A DNA stretch of 64,000 nucleotides from the NCBI RefSeq assembly GCF_028736035.1, contig NZ_CP117866.1:1426001-1490000 (forward strand), given 5' to 3'. This DNA is from Streptomyces sp. T12. Its GTDB lineage: Bacteria; Actinomycetota; Actinomycetes; Streptomycetales; Streptomycetaceae. The notes below the pieces were generated by a model. That model was not told where the DNA came from. It saw only the letters and a program-made list of their open reading frames with translations, and did not search any database. Shown here one piece after another: positions 44,772-53,069 of the stretch; the first letter of the stretch is position 1; every line of letters begins with the position of its first letter. The translations under genes were made by a program, and so were the position numbers.

Positions 44772-46111
44772 CCGAAGTGATCCTCCTGCTGGTGGCGATC
44801 CTGCTGTCGCTCGCCTGCGGTGCCTTCGTCGCGGCCGAGTTCTCGCTGACCACGGTCGAGCGCAGCGAGCTGGAGCGGGCCGTGGAGCGCGGCGAGCGGG
44901 GCGCTTCCGGTGCCCTGAAGGCCGTACGGAATCTGACGTTCCAGCTCTCCGGCGCCCAGCTCGGCATCACGGTCACCAACCTGGTCGTCGGCATGCTCGC
45001 CGAGCCGTCGATCGCCACGCTGCTCGCGGGCCCGCTGGAGTCGATCGGCATCTCCCGCTCGACGGCGAGCTCGATCGCGCTGGTGATCGGTACGGCCCTG
45101 TCCACCATCGTGCTGATGGTGGTCGGCGAGCTGGTGCCCAAGAACTGGGCGATCTCCTCACCCCTGGCCGTGGCCAAGACGGTCGGGAACGCGCAGCGCT
45201 GGTTCAGCGCGATCTTCCGCCCCTTCATCACCCACCTCAACAACACGGCGAACCGTATAGTGCGCCGCTTCGGCGTGGAACCCACCGAGGAGCTGGCCGC
45301 CGCGCGCGGACCCCAGGAGCTGGCCGCCCTCGCCCGGCACTCCGCCCGGGAGGGCGCCCTGGAGGCGGACACCGCCGAGCTCTTCGTACGGACCCTGAAC
45401 CTGGCCGATCTGACCGCGGAGAACGTCATGACCCCCCGCGTCCAGGTCATCGCCCTGGACGCCCAGGCGACCTGCGAGGACGTGGCGAACGCCACGCGGG
45501 CGACCGGGCTGTCCCGGTTCCCCGTCTACCGCGGCAGCCTCGACGCGGTCGTGGGCACCGCGCACATCAAGGACATCCTGGCGGTGCCCGCCGAGAGCCG
45601 ACCGCGCGTCTCCGTCGCCGAGCTGATGCGTGAGCCGCTCCTCGTCCCCGAGACGCTCACCGTCGACCGGCTCCTCGACCGGCTGTCCGGCAAGCGCACC
45701 ATGGCCGTGGTCATCGACGAGTACGGCGGTACGGCGGGCGTGGCCACGCTGGAGGACATCGTCGAGGAGGTCGTCGGCGAGGTGCGCGACGAGCACGACC
45801 CGCACGAGACGCCCGACCTCGCCCACGCGGGCAGCGACGACGAGGGCCGGGCGCTGTACTCGGCCGACGGCTCGGCGCGGCTGGACCAGCTCGCGCGCGT
45901 CGGACTGAGGGCGCCCGAGGGGCCGTACGAGACGCTGGCCGGTCTCGTCGCGACCGAGCTCGGGCGCATTCCCGAGGTCGGTGACCGTATCGAGGCCGCC
46001 GGCTGGCAGCTCGACGTGGTGGACGCCGCGGGCCGCAGGGCCGCCCGGGTGCTGCTGCACGCGCCGCTCGACGACGAGGCGACGGACCACGAGAAGGAGG
46101 GCGGGCGATGA
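44768..46111 (+). CDS. CNNM/CBS-domain membrane protein (HlyC/CorC family)
   Basis: 447 aa. A four-span CNNM (DUF21) domain (about 1-200; ACGAFVAAEFSLTTVERSELE, QLGITVTNLVVGML, VGELVPKNWAI) is followed by two CBS domains (about 215-335; ENVMTPRVQV, EYGGTAGVATLEDIVEEVVGEVRDEHD) and a CorC-type C-terminal domain (about 350-435). The family is linked to Mg2+ transport or efflux. The stop overlaps the next CNNM gene by ATGA. A strong GGAGGTGA lies before ATG 44768. Confidence 0.92.
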   Translation: MTEVILLLVAILLSLACGAFVAAEFSLTTVERSELERAVERGERGASGALKAVRNLTFQLSGAQLGITVTNLVVGMLAEPSIATLLAGPLESIGISRSTASSIALVIGTALSTIVLMVVGELVPKNWAISSPLAVAKTVGNAQRWFSAIFRPFITHLNNTANRIVRRFGVEPTEELAAARGPQELAALARHSAREGALEADTAELFVRTLNLADLTAENVMTPRVQVIALDAQATCEDVANATRATGLSRFPVYRGSLDAVVGTAHIKDILAVPAESRPRVSVAELMREPLLVPETLTVDRLLDRLSGKRTMAVVIDEYGGTAGVATLEDIVEEVVGEVRDEHDPHETPDLAHAGSDDEGRALYSADGSARLDQLARVGLRAPEGPYETLAGLVATELGRIPEVGDRIEAAGWQLDVVDAAGRRAARVLLHAPLDDEATDHEKEGGR

Positions 46112-47121
46112 CCGCCGTACAGCTGCTCATCGGTTTCGCGACGCTGGTGGTCAACGCCTTCTTCGTGGGCGCCGAGTTCGCGCTGATCTCGGTGCGGCGC
46201 TCACAGATCGAGCCGTACGCCGACCAGGGCGACCGGCGCGCCAAGAGCGTGCTGTGGGGCCTGCAGCACGTGTCCGCGCTGATGGCGGCCGCACAGCTCG
46301 GCATCACGCTGTGCACGCTGGTGCTCGGTGTGGTCGCGGAACCCGCCATCGAGCACCTGCTGGAGCCGGTGTTCCACGCGGTGGGCGTGCCGGAGAGCGC
46401 CGGGCACGTGGTGTCCTTCGTGATCGCGCTGGCGCTGGCCACGTATCTGCACATGCTGCTCGGCGAGATGGTGCCGAAGAACATCGCGCTGGCCGAGCCG
46501 GTGCGCAGCGCCCTGCTGCTCGGTCCGCCGCTGGTGGCGCTGGCCCGGGCGCTGCGGCCGGTGATCTTCACCATCAACGCCTTCGCCAACACGTTGCTGA
46601 AGCTGCTGCGCGTCGAGACCAAGGACGAGGTCACCGCGACCTTCTCGGACGCGGAACTGGCCCGCCTGGTCCGCGACTCCGGCGAGGCCGGCCTCATCGA
46701 CGAGCGCGCACGGGAGCGACTGCACGACGCCCTGGAACTGGGCCGCCGTCCGGTGCGTGACGTGGTGCTTCCGCTGGAACGCGTCGTCTACGCGCGCGTG
46801 GGCGTCACGCCGGAGCAGCTGGAGCGGCTGTCGGCCGAGTCGGGATTCTCCCGGTTCCCGGTCGTCGACGAGGGCCGCCGCATCGTGGGCTATCTGCATG
46901 TGAAGGACGCCCTGGACGCCTCCCCGCGGGACGTGCCGTTCCAGGTGCGGGACATGCGGCCCATCGCGCGCGTGCGGGAGAGCACGCCGCTGGACGACGT
47001 GCTCACGGCGATGCGGGGCAGCCGTACGCATCTGGCGGCCGTGCTCGGCGGAGACGGCCGGCTGGCGGGGCTCGTGACCATGGAGGACGTGCTGCGGGAG
47101 CTGTTCGGACAGCGGGCCTGA
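46108..47121 (+). CDS. Second CNNM/CBS-domain membrane protein
   Basis: 337 aa. It has the same CNNM domain (FFVGAEFALISVRRSQIE, AAAQLGITLCTLVLG, LLGEMVPKNIAL) and paired CBS domains (PVRDVVLPLERVVY, LAGLVTMEDVLRELFG) but no CorC C-terminal domain, so it is shorter. The 4-nt overlap with the previous gene implies co-translation. The two probably act as a heteromeric or paired cation transporter. Confidence 0.92.
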   Translation: MTAVQLLIGFATLVVNAFFVGAEFALISVRRSQIEPYADQGDRRAKSVLWGLQHVSALMAAAQLGITLCTLVLGVVAEPAIEHLLEPVFHAVGVPESAGHVVSFVIALALATYLHMLLGEMVPKNIALAEPVRSALLLGPPLVALARALRPVIFTINAFANTLLKLLRVETKDEVTATFSDAELARLVRDSGEAGLIDERARERLHDALELGRRPVRDVVLPLERVVYARVGVTPEQLERLSAESGFSRFPVVDEGRRIVGYLHVKDALDASPRDVPFQVRDMRPIARVRESTPLDDVLTAMRGSRTHLAAVLGGDGRLAGLVTMEDVLRELFGQRA

Positions 47122-47261
47122 CGGTCGGGTTCTGCCCGAGGGCGGGTTCTGCCTGACGGCCGGGTTCGGGTGGCGCCCGGGTTCCGGGGGGGGACCGGGT
47201 TCAGGTGGCGCCCGGGCCGACCGACCGATGGGTATGGAGCCGGGATACCATCTCTGTCGCC

Positions 47262-48176
47262 ATGCAGACGAACCCCACTCACACCAGCCTGGTCGCGGTC
47301 GGCGACTCCTTCACCGAGGGCATGTCGGACCTGCTCCCGGACGGCTCCTACCGGGGCTGGGCCGACCTCCTCGCCGGGCGGATGGCCGCCCACACGCCCG
47401 ACTTCCGGTACGCCAACCTCGCGGTGCGCGGGAAGCTGATCGGGCAGATAGTCGAAGAGCAGGTCGACGTGGCGGCCGCGATGGGCGCCGATGTGATCAC
47501 ACTGGTCGGCGGGCTCAACGACACGCTGCGGCCCAAGTGCGACATGGGCCGGGTGCGCGGACTCCTGGAGGAGGCCGTGGAGAAGCTCGCCCCGGCGTGC
47601 CGGCAGCTGGTGCTGATGCGCAGCCCGGGGCGGCAGGGGCCGGTCCTGGAGCGGTTCCGGCCGCGCATGGAGGAGCTGTTCGCCTGCGTCGACGCGCTGG
47701 CCGAGCGGCACGGCGCGGTCGTCGTCGACCTGTACGGGGCTCGGTCGCTCGGCGACCCCCGCCTGTGGGACGTGGACCGGCTGCATCTGACGGCCGAGGG
47801 GCATCGCCGGGTCGCGGAAGCGGTGTGGCAGACGCTCGGCTACGACCCCGAGGACACCGACTGGCGTACCCCGATGCCGGCCACCCTGCCGCCGGGGTGG
47901 GCCGCCCGGCGGGTCGCCGACGCGCGGTTCGCCCGGCAGTATCTGCTGCCGTGGATCGGGCGGCGGCTCACGGGACGGTCGTCCGGGGACGATATTTCGC
48001 CGTTGTCAGTCCCGTTCTGGGATGATCCCGTGTGCGGTATGCACTGCCGTGAGGTCGGCTGCTACTGGACCTGGGACGACCTTTGGCCGGACGGTCCACC
48101 CGCAGTGGCCCCGCATACGCACAAGGCGGTCAGCCCCTCGGAGCCGTGCGTCGTGTGCGCCATGCCGACCCCATAG
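47262..48176 (+). CDS. SGNH/GDSL hydrolase interrupted by the integrated element (chimeric 3' end)
   Basis: The chromosomal part encodes residues 1-243: GDSFTEG (block I), VGGLNDTL (block III) and DRLHLTAEGHRRVA (block V, DxxH) define an SGNH esterase. At codons 241-243 (SGD) the frame crosses the 12-bp attL core and continues for 61 element-encoded residues containing several cysteines (VCGMHCREVGC, CVVCAMP). The native 3' end, 17 codons ending PYEGPAA, lies past attR at 59670-59723. Joining both gives a 260-aa protein. The catalytic core is intact, so the fusion may still be active. ATG 47262 is the start. Confidence 0.85.
   Translation: MQTNPTHTSLVAVGDSFTEGMSDLLPDGSYRGWADLLAGRMAAHTPDFRYANLAVRGKLIGQIVEEQVDVAAAMGADVITLVGGLNDTLRPKCDMGRVRGLLEEAVEKLAPACRQLVLMRSPGRQGPVLERFRPRMEELFACVDALAERHGAVVVDLYGARSLGDPRLWDVDRLHLTAEGHRRVAEAVWQTLGYDPEDTDWRTPMPATLPPGWAARRVADARFARQYLLPWIGRRLTGRSSGDDISPLSVPFWDDPVCGMHCREVGCYWTWDDLWPDGPPAVAPHTHKAVSPSEPCVVCAMPTP
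47980..47991. other. attL core of the integrated element
   Basis: CGTCCGGGGACG, identical to the right copy. CGTCC and GGACG are mutually reverse-complementary around a central GG, as expected for a serine-integrase crossover site with a non-palindromic dinucleotide. Left of it the SGNH gene reads in frame; right of it is element DNA. Confidence 0.82.
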
Positions 48177-48407
48177 GGGTGACGGGGCAGCAGTACGACC
48201 AGTACCAATCGGGGCAGTGCCTTGACCAGCGGTGATGTTCACAAAAGGCTGCTGAGCAGGGACAACGGCCTCTCATGAGTTGCGGTCGGTTCCGGTTCCT
48301 TTTCGTTGCCCGGTGTCCTGGGTGTGTCCAGCAGCCTGCGCCGTGGGTCCTGTAGGCGCATGGCAACGCGGCACACCAGCGACCTGTGCAGCAATCGGCC
48401 TAGTCAC

Positions 48408-48629
48408 CTAGCTGTCGATGCTAGCTTTCGGTGGCCTGGCGGGAGAATCCGCAAGGCGGCTCCGGACATCCCGAACGAAGTCTCCGACTGCTTCCTTGAT
48501 CTCCTGATCGGAGGCTCCTGGAAGGGCGCGCCTGAAGAGTTTCAGCGTCCGAGCGTCATGAAGCAACTCGTCGACCTTCTCTTCTTCCTCGGTCGAGAGT
48601 CGCTGACGTTCACGCTTAAGTAGCGCCAT
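48408..48629 (-). CDS. Hypothetical protein near attL
   Basis: 73 aa, charged and mostly helical (LSTEEEEKVDELLHDARTLKL, SDQEIKEAVGDFVRDV). GTGAGGG precedes ATG 48629 on the minus strand. No family recognised. It lies downstream of two other small genes on the same strand and is probably the last gene of that operon. The 231 nt to its right edge of the SGNH fusion (48177-48407) hold no gene. Confidence 0.55.
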   Translation of the reverse strand: MALLKRERQRLSTEEEEKVDELLHDARTLKLFRRALPGASDQEIKEAVGDFVRDVRSRLADSPARPPKASIDS

Positions 48630-48659
48630 GCCCTCACCATACCTCTCTCGATCCGACGC

Positions 48660-48908
48660 TCACCCACAGAACGGACATGCTCCCCGCGAGCGACCGAAGA
48701 TCGTCCTGTCGATGAAACTGAGCGTTTCGGATCGACATACGTACTCACGATCAGCCGCCTGGTAGACAGGCGGAGACATCCATCGGTCTTCGAAGATCTT
48801 TCGAAAATGTCTCCTAGCCCTCGATTCATTCCCGTCATGGATCTCGACGAACAACTTGCAGATGAGGGCTTCGTTCGGGAGACCCCAGTTCTCAAAAAGT
48901 TCACTCAC
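48660..48908 (-). CDS. Hypothetical protein with C-terminal CPFC
   Basis: 82 aa. The start GTG 48908 overlaps the stop of the membrane protein gene (GTGA at 48905-48908), so the two are coupled. The sequence has a helical N-terminal half (LFENWGLPNEALICKLFVEI) and ends GACPFCG, a possible metal or redox site. Codon use is less GC-rich than in the host genes. No function assigned. Confidence 0.55.
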   Translation of the reverse strand: MSELFENWGLPNEALICKLFVEIHDGNESRARRHFRKIFEDRWMSPPVYQAADREYVCRSETLSFIDRTIFGRSRGACPFCG

Positions 48909-49351
48909 TGACGACGTCGCCCTCCTCGGTGCTGCCCACGAAAGATGCGCCAGACCAGGCCCTTCCTTCTCACCTGGAGCGGGTCTCGGTTGAAGAGCCG
49001 TCGCATCTGTTCCGCAAGCACCAGACCGGCCGACGAACCCACCACCGCCGGGACCATGATCCAACCGGCGATACGGACTGTGATCGCCCAGGCTTGCTCA
49101 CCAGATCGCAGAGGGTACGGAGGGTTGAAGGGATTCAAATACCCGATCATGAACTGAGCCGCACACGCGAAGGAGGCGAGGGCCCAACTCGCACCCAAGT
49201 ACAAGATCGCCACGATGAGGTAGCCCCACACACCTCGCCTTCTGAACCAAATGAAGAGCGGACGTCTCCACCATCTCCAGAATCCCCTGGCGACCTTGTG
49301 ACGAAGCTTGCTCGAACCTGGAGGGGGCCAAGTCAGCTGATCGTTCGCCAT
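48905..49351 (-). CDS. Hypothetical membrane protein of the element
   Basis: 148 aa. A basic Trp/Arg-rich N-terminus (FWRWWRRPLFIWFRRRG) leads to two hydrophobic spans (about 43-71 and 90-112), then a basic C-terminal tail. It starts a three-gene minus-strand operon near attL. Membrane protein with soluble partners is a layout seen in accessory or defence cargo, but no known system is recognised. Confidence 0.6.
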   Translation of the reverse strand: MANDQLTWPPPGSSKLRHKVARGFWRWWRRPLFIWFRRRGVWGYLIVAILYLGASWALASFACAAQFMIGYLNPFNPPYPLRSGEQAWAITVRIAGWIMVPAVVGSSAGLVLAEQMRRLFNRDPLQVRRKGLVWRIFRGQHRGGRRRQ

Positions 49352-49493
49352 GATCAGACGGTATGGGAGCGGGCGACTTCACGCCCTGTTCGCTACGGGA
49401 TCCGAGTGACATCAGAGGCCAATGACCCCGCCAGCGCCCATGGCCCTCTTGGGCGACCGGAGGCAGGCTGCACGATTGGACTAATCGACGACC

Positions 49494-49715
49494 TCAGTCG
49501 GGGCGGCCCCCCATCGCATCCGCCATCTTCTCGGCCACGTCCGCACGGACCATGCCCAGGTGCACGTACGGCTTGCCGCTGTGGGTCACCATCGGGCGCA
49601 CCGAGCCCCAGACACGTTCAGGCAGCCCGAGAGCGGCCAAAGCAGCCCGGATCGCCTCCGCCGCCTTTGTGGCCTCCCTGTGCCCAGCGCGATGCGTGTC
49701 CACGTCCATCGTCAC
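49494..49715 (-). CDS. Hypothetical protein
   Basis: 73 aa, an alpha/beta-looking small protein (HREATKAAEAIRAALAALG, KPYVHLGMVRADVAEKMADAM). GTG 49715 overlaps the previous stop by GTGA (49712-49715), which supports this start over ATG 49709. It is typical of small genes in actinobacterial integrated elements; no function recognised. Confidence 0.6.
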   Translation of the reverse strand: MTMDVDTHRAGHREATKAAEAIRAALAALGLPERVWGSVRPMVTHSGKPYVHLGMVRADVAEKMADAMGGRPD

Positions 49716-49927
49716 GAGTGCCCGCCCCCGGCGTGGTCGCGGACCCTGCTCGCGTGCTTGCTCGCCTGCGTGATGTTGCCCCGGTCCTTCGCAGCGCGGA
49801 GGCGCTGCCACTCTGACTGGCACGTCTCACAGTCCCTCACGGGGGCGCAATCGAGGAGCCAGGCGGTCAGGCCGATCGGCAGTACTACGGGCCGTTCCTG
49901 TGTCGTCTTGTGCTTCGTGACTGCCAT
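49712..49927 (-). CDS. Hypothetical protein with CxxC motif
   Basis: 71 aa. DCAPVRDCETCQSEWQRL suggests a small zinc-binding site; the C-terminus is basic with several His. GGGGAG precedes ATG 49927. It is the first gene of a two-gene minus-strand operon and diverges from the regulator module; repeats in the 173-nt gap may be operators. Confidence 0.6.
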   Translation of the reverse strand: MAVTKHKTTQERPVVLPIGLTAWLLDCAPVRDCETCQSEWQRLRAAKDRGNITQASKHASRVRDHAGGGHS

Positions 49928-49994
49928 CGCGTCTCCCCGACTCGTGTGACTCCAGATACGACCGTAGGAAGCGGGGAGTTGGCCGGTCCACGAA

Positions 49995-50078
49995 GTTGCA
50001 CGCGGTTGCACGACGGGTACGTTCGCCCTTGACCCCGCCTTCCACCCAGGTGAGGCTCACTCTGCAACCAGCAGCAAC
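49995..50078. promoter_or_regulatory. GTTGCA/TGCAAC repeats in a divergent promoter region
   Basis: GTTGCACG occurs at 49995-50002 and 50005-50012, one helical turn apart. The inverted form TGCAAC lies at 50063-50068 and GCAAC at 50074-50078. They sit between divergent element genes (49927 and 50101) and are likely operators for the element's XRE regulator. Confidence 0.5.
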
Positions 50079-50100
50079 CGACTCGACGCAGGGAGAGGCA

Positions 50101-50334
50101 ATGCAGCTACGGTTCGTCGGCAAAGATCCGGAGTCCGGAGATCACGGTTGCCCGGCCGTATGGGTGGACGAGGAGACGCAGGATCTCGTCATCCAGGGTG
50201 TGAAGGCCGATGCAGAGACACGGGCCCGAACCGTCCAGGACAGCCCGCTCCCGGACCATGAGGGCGTGATCCGGCTACCGCAGCGGATGATCCCGCTCGT
50301 GAGGGAGGCACTTGATGGCGCAAAGCCTCAGTAG
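50101..50334 (+). CDS. Hypothetical protein of the DUF6879/XRE module
   Basis: 77 aa (CPAVWVDEETQDLVIQGVKAD and a C-terminal IRLPQRMIPLVREAL helix). GGGAGAGG lies just before ATG 50101. It overlaps the DUF6879 gene by 20 nt and heads a three-gene plus-strand operon common in Streptomyces. It probably works with the DUF6879 and XRE proteins in regulation; mechanism unknown. Confidence 0.7.
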   Translation: MQLRFVGKDPESGDHGCPAVWVDEETQDLVIQGVKADAETRARTVQDSPLPDHEGVIRLPQRMIPLVREALDGAKPQ

Positions 50335-50839
50335 CTTTGCGGACTTGATCCGGTCCGTGCAGCACTCCGCCGTCCATCTTGAGACACGGGACGTGTACGC
50401 CGTCGCGAACGAGGACGAGGGCTTCGCGGCGTGGAAGCGGGGCCACCGGCTCGACCCCGACGACCGTGCGTCGTGGTGGCGGCCGTGGCTCGACCTGGTT
50501 CAAGAGGTCACAGCCAAGGGCGTCGTCATGCGCCGCGCCCGCATCGTCTCCGAGCCGGTGAGCGAGTACATCCGCTACGAGCACTCGTTCACCTTCACCA
50601 ACATCGCCGCGGGCGAGGAGGTCCGCTGGCTGCCGAGGCGGCATGCATCGGATCTCACGCTTCCAGGGAACGACTTCTGGATCTTCGATGGCCGCGTGGT
50701 TCAGTTCAACGTCTTTGACGGCGACGGCCGTTGGGTGCACACCGACGAGACCGATGAGCCGGCCGTTGCCCGGTTGTGCTCGACCGCGTTCGACGCTGTC
50801 TGGGAGCGGGCCATCCCGCACGAGAAGTACTCCATCTGA
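50315..50839 (+). CDS. DUF6879-family protein
   Basis: 174 aa. SSFADLIRSVQHSAVHLETRDVY, RARIVSEPVSEYIRYEHSFT, NIAAGEEVRWLPR and DFWIFDGRVVQFNVFDG are characteristic of DUF6879 proteins, which are encoded beside XRE-DUF5753 regulators in actinobacteria. GAGGGAGG lies upstream of ATG 50315. The function is not established; the constant pairing suggests a partner of the XRE protein. Confidence 0.85.
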   Translation: MAQSLSSFADLIRSVQHSAVHLETRDVYAVANEDEGFAAWKRGHRLDPDDRASWWRPWLDLVQEVTAKGVVMRRARIVSEPVSEYIRYEHSFTFTNIAAGEEVRWLPRRHASDLTLPGNDFWIFDGRVVQFNVFDGDGRWVHTDETDEPAVARLCSTAFDAVWERAIPHEKYSI

Positions 50840-50859
50840 GAAGCCCGGTACGCCAGTTC

Positions 50860-51708
50860 ATGTCCACTTCCCCGCTGTCCACCGCGCAGGCTGCCCGCGC
50901 CGCCATTGCCGCCCGCCTGGACGACATAAGGAGGGACGCCGGGCTCAGTGGGCTTGAACTGGCGACGCGGTGCGGCTGGCACAAGTCGAAGGCGTCCCGC
51001 ATCTCACGGGCCAAGACCGCCCCGTCCGACGAGGACATCCGGGCTTGGTGCCGGGCCTGCGGCGCCGAGGATCAGGCAGCAGACCTGATCGCAGCCTCCC
51101 GCACGGCCGAGTTCATGTACGTCCAGTGGAGACAGATCCACCGCGACGGCATGCGGCGCGTCCATGAGAAGACGGTCCCGCTGTACGAGCGCACCACTCA
51201 CTTCCGCGTCTACGCCTCGAACCTAGTGCCCGGCATGCTCCAGACCGGCGACTATGCAACGGGGCTTCTGCGGTCCATCACGGACTTCCAGGGCACCCCC
51301 GACGACGTGGCTGACGCCGTACAAGCACGACTGAACCGCTCGCGTGTGGTCCATGAGGGCAACCACCTGTTCGCCCTGCTACTGGAAGAGGCGGTTCTGT
51401 ACTACCAGGTCTGTGACGACGCGGCGATGGTCGGACAGCTCCGGTACCTGCTGGAAATCATGTCGCGGCCGAACGTGTCTCTCGGGATCATCCCCTTCAC
51501 GGCCCGTCGCACCGTGTGGCCGCTGGAAGCCTTCTACGCCTTCGACGACGCCCAGGTGGCTGTCGAGACGCTCACGGCGGAGGTCAACATCACTGCGCCC
51601 GGCGAGATCCGTACATACCTCACGGCGTTCACCCAACTGTCCCGGATCGCAGTGCACGGTGGAGACGCGCGCGTGTGCATCGCCAGAGCCCTTGACTCCC
51701 TGGGATGA
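50860..51708 (+). CDS. XRE-family regulator with DUF5753 domain (element copy)
   Basis: 282 aa. HTH at about 15-70 (GLSGLELATRCGWHKSKASRISR) and a DUF5753 domain (about 95-280; TTHFRVYASNLVPGMLQTGDYA, GIIPFTARRTVWPLEAFYAF). ATG 50860 lies 20 nt after the DUF6879 stop. It is the likely regulator of this operon and perhaps of the opposite genes, acting at the GTTGCA repeats. It is a second, clearly diverged copy of the family in this window (the other is at 29154). Confidence 0.9.
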   Translation: MSTSPLSTAQAARAAIAARLDDIRRDAGLSGLELATRCGWHKSKASRISRAKTAPSDEDIRAWCRACGAEDQAADLIAASRTAEFMYVQWRQIHRDGMRRVHEKTVPLYERTTHFRVYASNLVPGMLQTGDYATGLLRSITDFQGTPDDVADAVQARLNRSRVVHEGNHLFALLLEEAVLYYQVCDDAAMVGQLRYLLEIMSRPNVSLGIIPFTARRTVWPLEAFYAFDDAQVAVETLTAEVNITAPGEIRTYLTAFTQLSRIAVHGGDARVCIARALDSLG

Positions 51709-51889
51709 AGGCTCCGCTGCCGGACAGTCCGACAGCAAACCGCAGACAACGTGACGCCGCTCGACAGGCAGCGGCCCAGGCCGCTGGAACCGTGTAAACC
51801 TCTTGAGAGCGGCCCGAGTTGGCCCGCGCGGTCCCCTCGGCCTTAAAGTGGCGCTCCACGGTCAGCAGGGAGAGGGTTCGGGGGATACG

Positions 51890-52657
51890 GTGATCATCGC
51901 CGAAAGCTTCATCGGCTCCAACGAGATGTGGAGCGCACTCATCAGCGCACTCATTGCGGTCATGATGGGCTTGGCCGCCTTGTGGGGCGCCCTCTACGTT
52001 GCAAAACCAAAACGTCGGTTGCTCTGGGTGGAAGCTCTGAACGCGCCACTGCTAAGCGATACTTCAGCAAGCAGTTCCGTGCATGTATCAACCGGTACAG
52101 CAGTTCTGACTAATCCAAGAGTCGTTCAACTTGGGCTGAAGAACGGCGGGCGGCGAGACATTGTGCAATCGGACTTTGCCAGTGACAACGACTCGCTCTG
52201 TTTCGACTTCCATGCGCCGATCGTTCAAGTCATGTCCACGCAAGTGGAACCCGGAACCGCCCCAACGCCCACGACGCGAGTGGACGGCACCAAGCTCTAT
52301 GTTCACAAGGGTCTAATTAAGAGTTCTCAGGTAATTCGATTCTCCATTCTGGTCGACGGGGACAACGAAGACGTCACCTGCGAAAACGCCCACATTGTCG
52401 AAACAAAGACCAAGCAGAGCAATAACTCCAACATGGAAAGCTGGTGGCAGCAGTACGGGAATATGGCCACGGGCGCCATCATTGGAGGCGCAATCTTTTT
52501 CACCTTGACTCTGACAGGGTATCAAGAACCTATCGACCAATGGATAAGTGAAAAACTGGGCCAGCGGGCGTATGAATGTAAAGTTGGCCCACTAGAAATT
52601 GAAACACTGAACAGTGAAGAGTGTCTCAAAATTCAAGAAGAGGCAAAGAGTGGCTGA
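51890..52657 (+). CDS. Two-span membrane protein, AT-richer cargo
   Basis: 255 aa. A membrane span near the N-terminus (about 15-40), a soluble and probably beta-rich domain (about 60-185; VVQLGLKNGGRRDI, SLCFDFHAP) and a second span (about 200-222; GAIIGGAIFFTLTLTGY). Codons such as AAT, AAA, ATT and TCA are frequent, unlike the host, pointing to recent transfer. GTG 51890 with GGGGGA is used; ATG 51928 is an alternative. No family recognised. Membrane-anchored cargo in such elements can be exclusion or defence factors, but this is only a possibility. Confidence 0.65.
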   Translation: MIIAESFIGSNEMWSALISALIAVMMGLAALWGALYVAKPKRRLLWVEALNAPLLSDTSASSSVHVSTGTAVLTNPRVVQLGLKNGGRRDIVQSDFASDNDSLCFDFHAPIVQVMSTQVEPGTAPTPTTRVDGTKLYVHKGLIKSSQVIRFSILVDGDNEDVTCENAHIVETKTKQSNNSNMESWWQQYGNMATGAIIGGAIFFTLTLTGYQEPIDQWISEKLGQRAYECKVGPLEIETLNSEECLKIQEEAKSG

Positions 52658-52658
52658 T

Positions 52659-53069
52659 TCAATTCGGGAACGCGTCCAGTAGCAGCGACACACGGCGCTG
52701 GGCGCGCTTCGCCTTCAGGTCGTCCAGGACGGCATAGGAGTCCGACTGTTCGGCCTCGCCGAGGGCGCCGATGACGCTCCTGAGTTCACGCGAGAGCACG
52801 CCGAGCCCTGGACCGGGGCGACCATGATCCATCGCCTCAGCGAGCCGCTCAGCGACCTGCGCCAACACCGCTCGGGCGCCGTCATCGACACCCTCCGGCA
52901 GAGCGCCGATGAATGCGTGGACGGCGGCGGTGATAGTGGCCGGGGCCTCGTCGTCGTCACCATCCAAGGTGCGCGCTCCCCAGCAGCGGTCTGGCGAGCA
53001 CAGGTGATGCTCGCCGCGGCTGTGGGCTCGGTAGCGCCGGGCGCGGAGGGCGTCGGAATCGTTGGTCAT
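52659..53069 (-). CDS. Small phage-type protein, possibly terminase-small-subunit-like
   Basis: 136 aa. The N-terminus (ALRARRYRAHSRGEHHLCSPDRC) carries a basic, His/Cys-containing motif that I associate with small actinophage proteins encoded near terminases. The remainder is helical (AVHAFIGALPEGVDDGARAVLAQVAERL, GVLSRELRSVIGAL). It lies between the AT-rich island and the membrane cargo gene, and its stop is 2 nt from that gene's stop. Identification as a TerS-like protein is tentative; a packaging role would fit a satellite. Confidence 0.5.
   Translation of the reverse strand: MTNDSDALRARRYRAHSRGEHHLCSPDRCWGARTLDGDDDEAPATITAAVHAFIGALPEGVDDGARAVLAQVAERLAEAMDHGRPGPGLGVLSRELRSVIGALGEAEQSDSYAVLDDLKAKRAQRRVSLLLDAFPN

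Noticed and set aside
48542..48904. 120-codon Ser/Arg-rich frame on the minus strand
   Set aside because: It overlaps two better frames (48408-48629 and 48660-48908) that have ribosome sites and a GTGA overlap.
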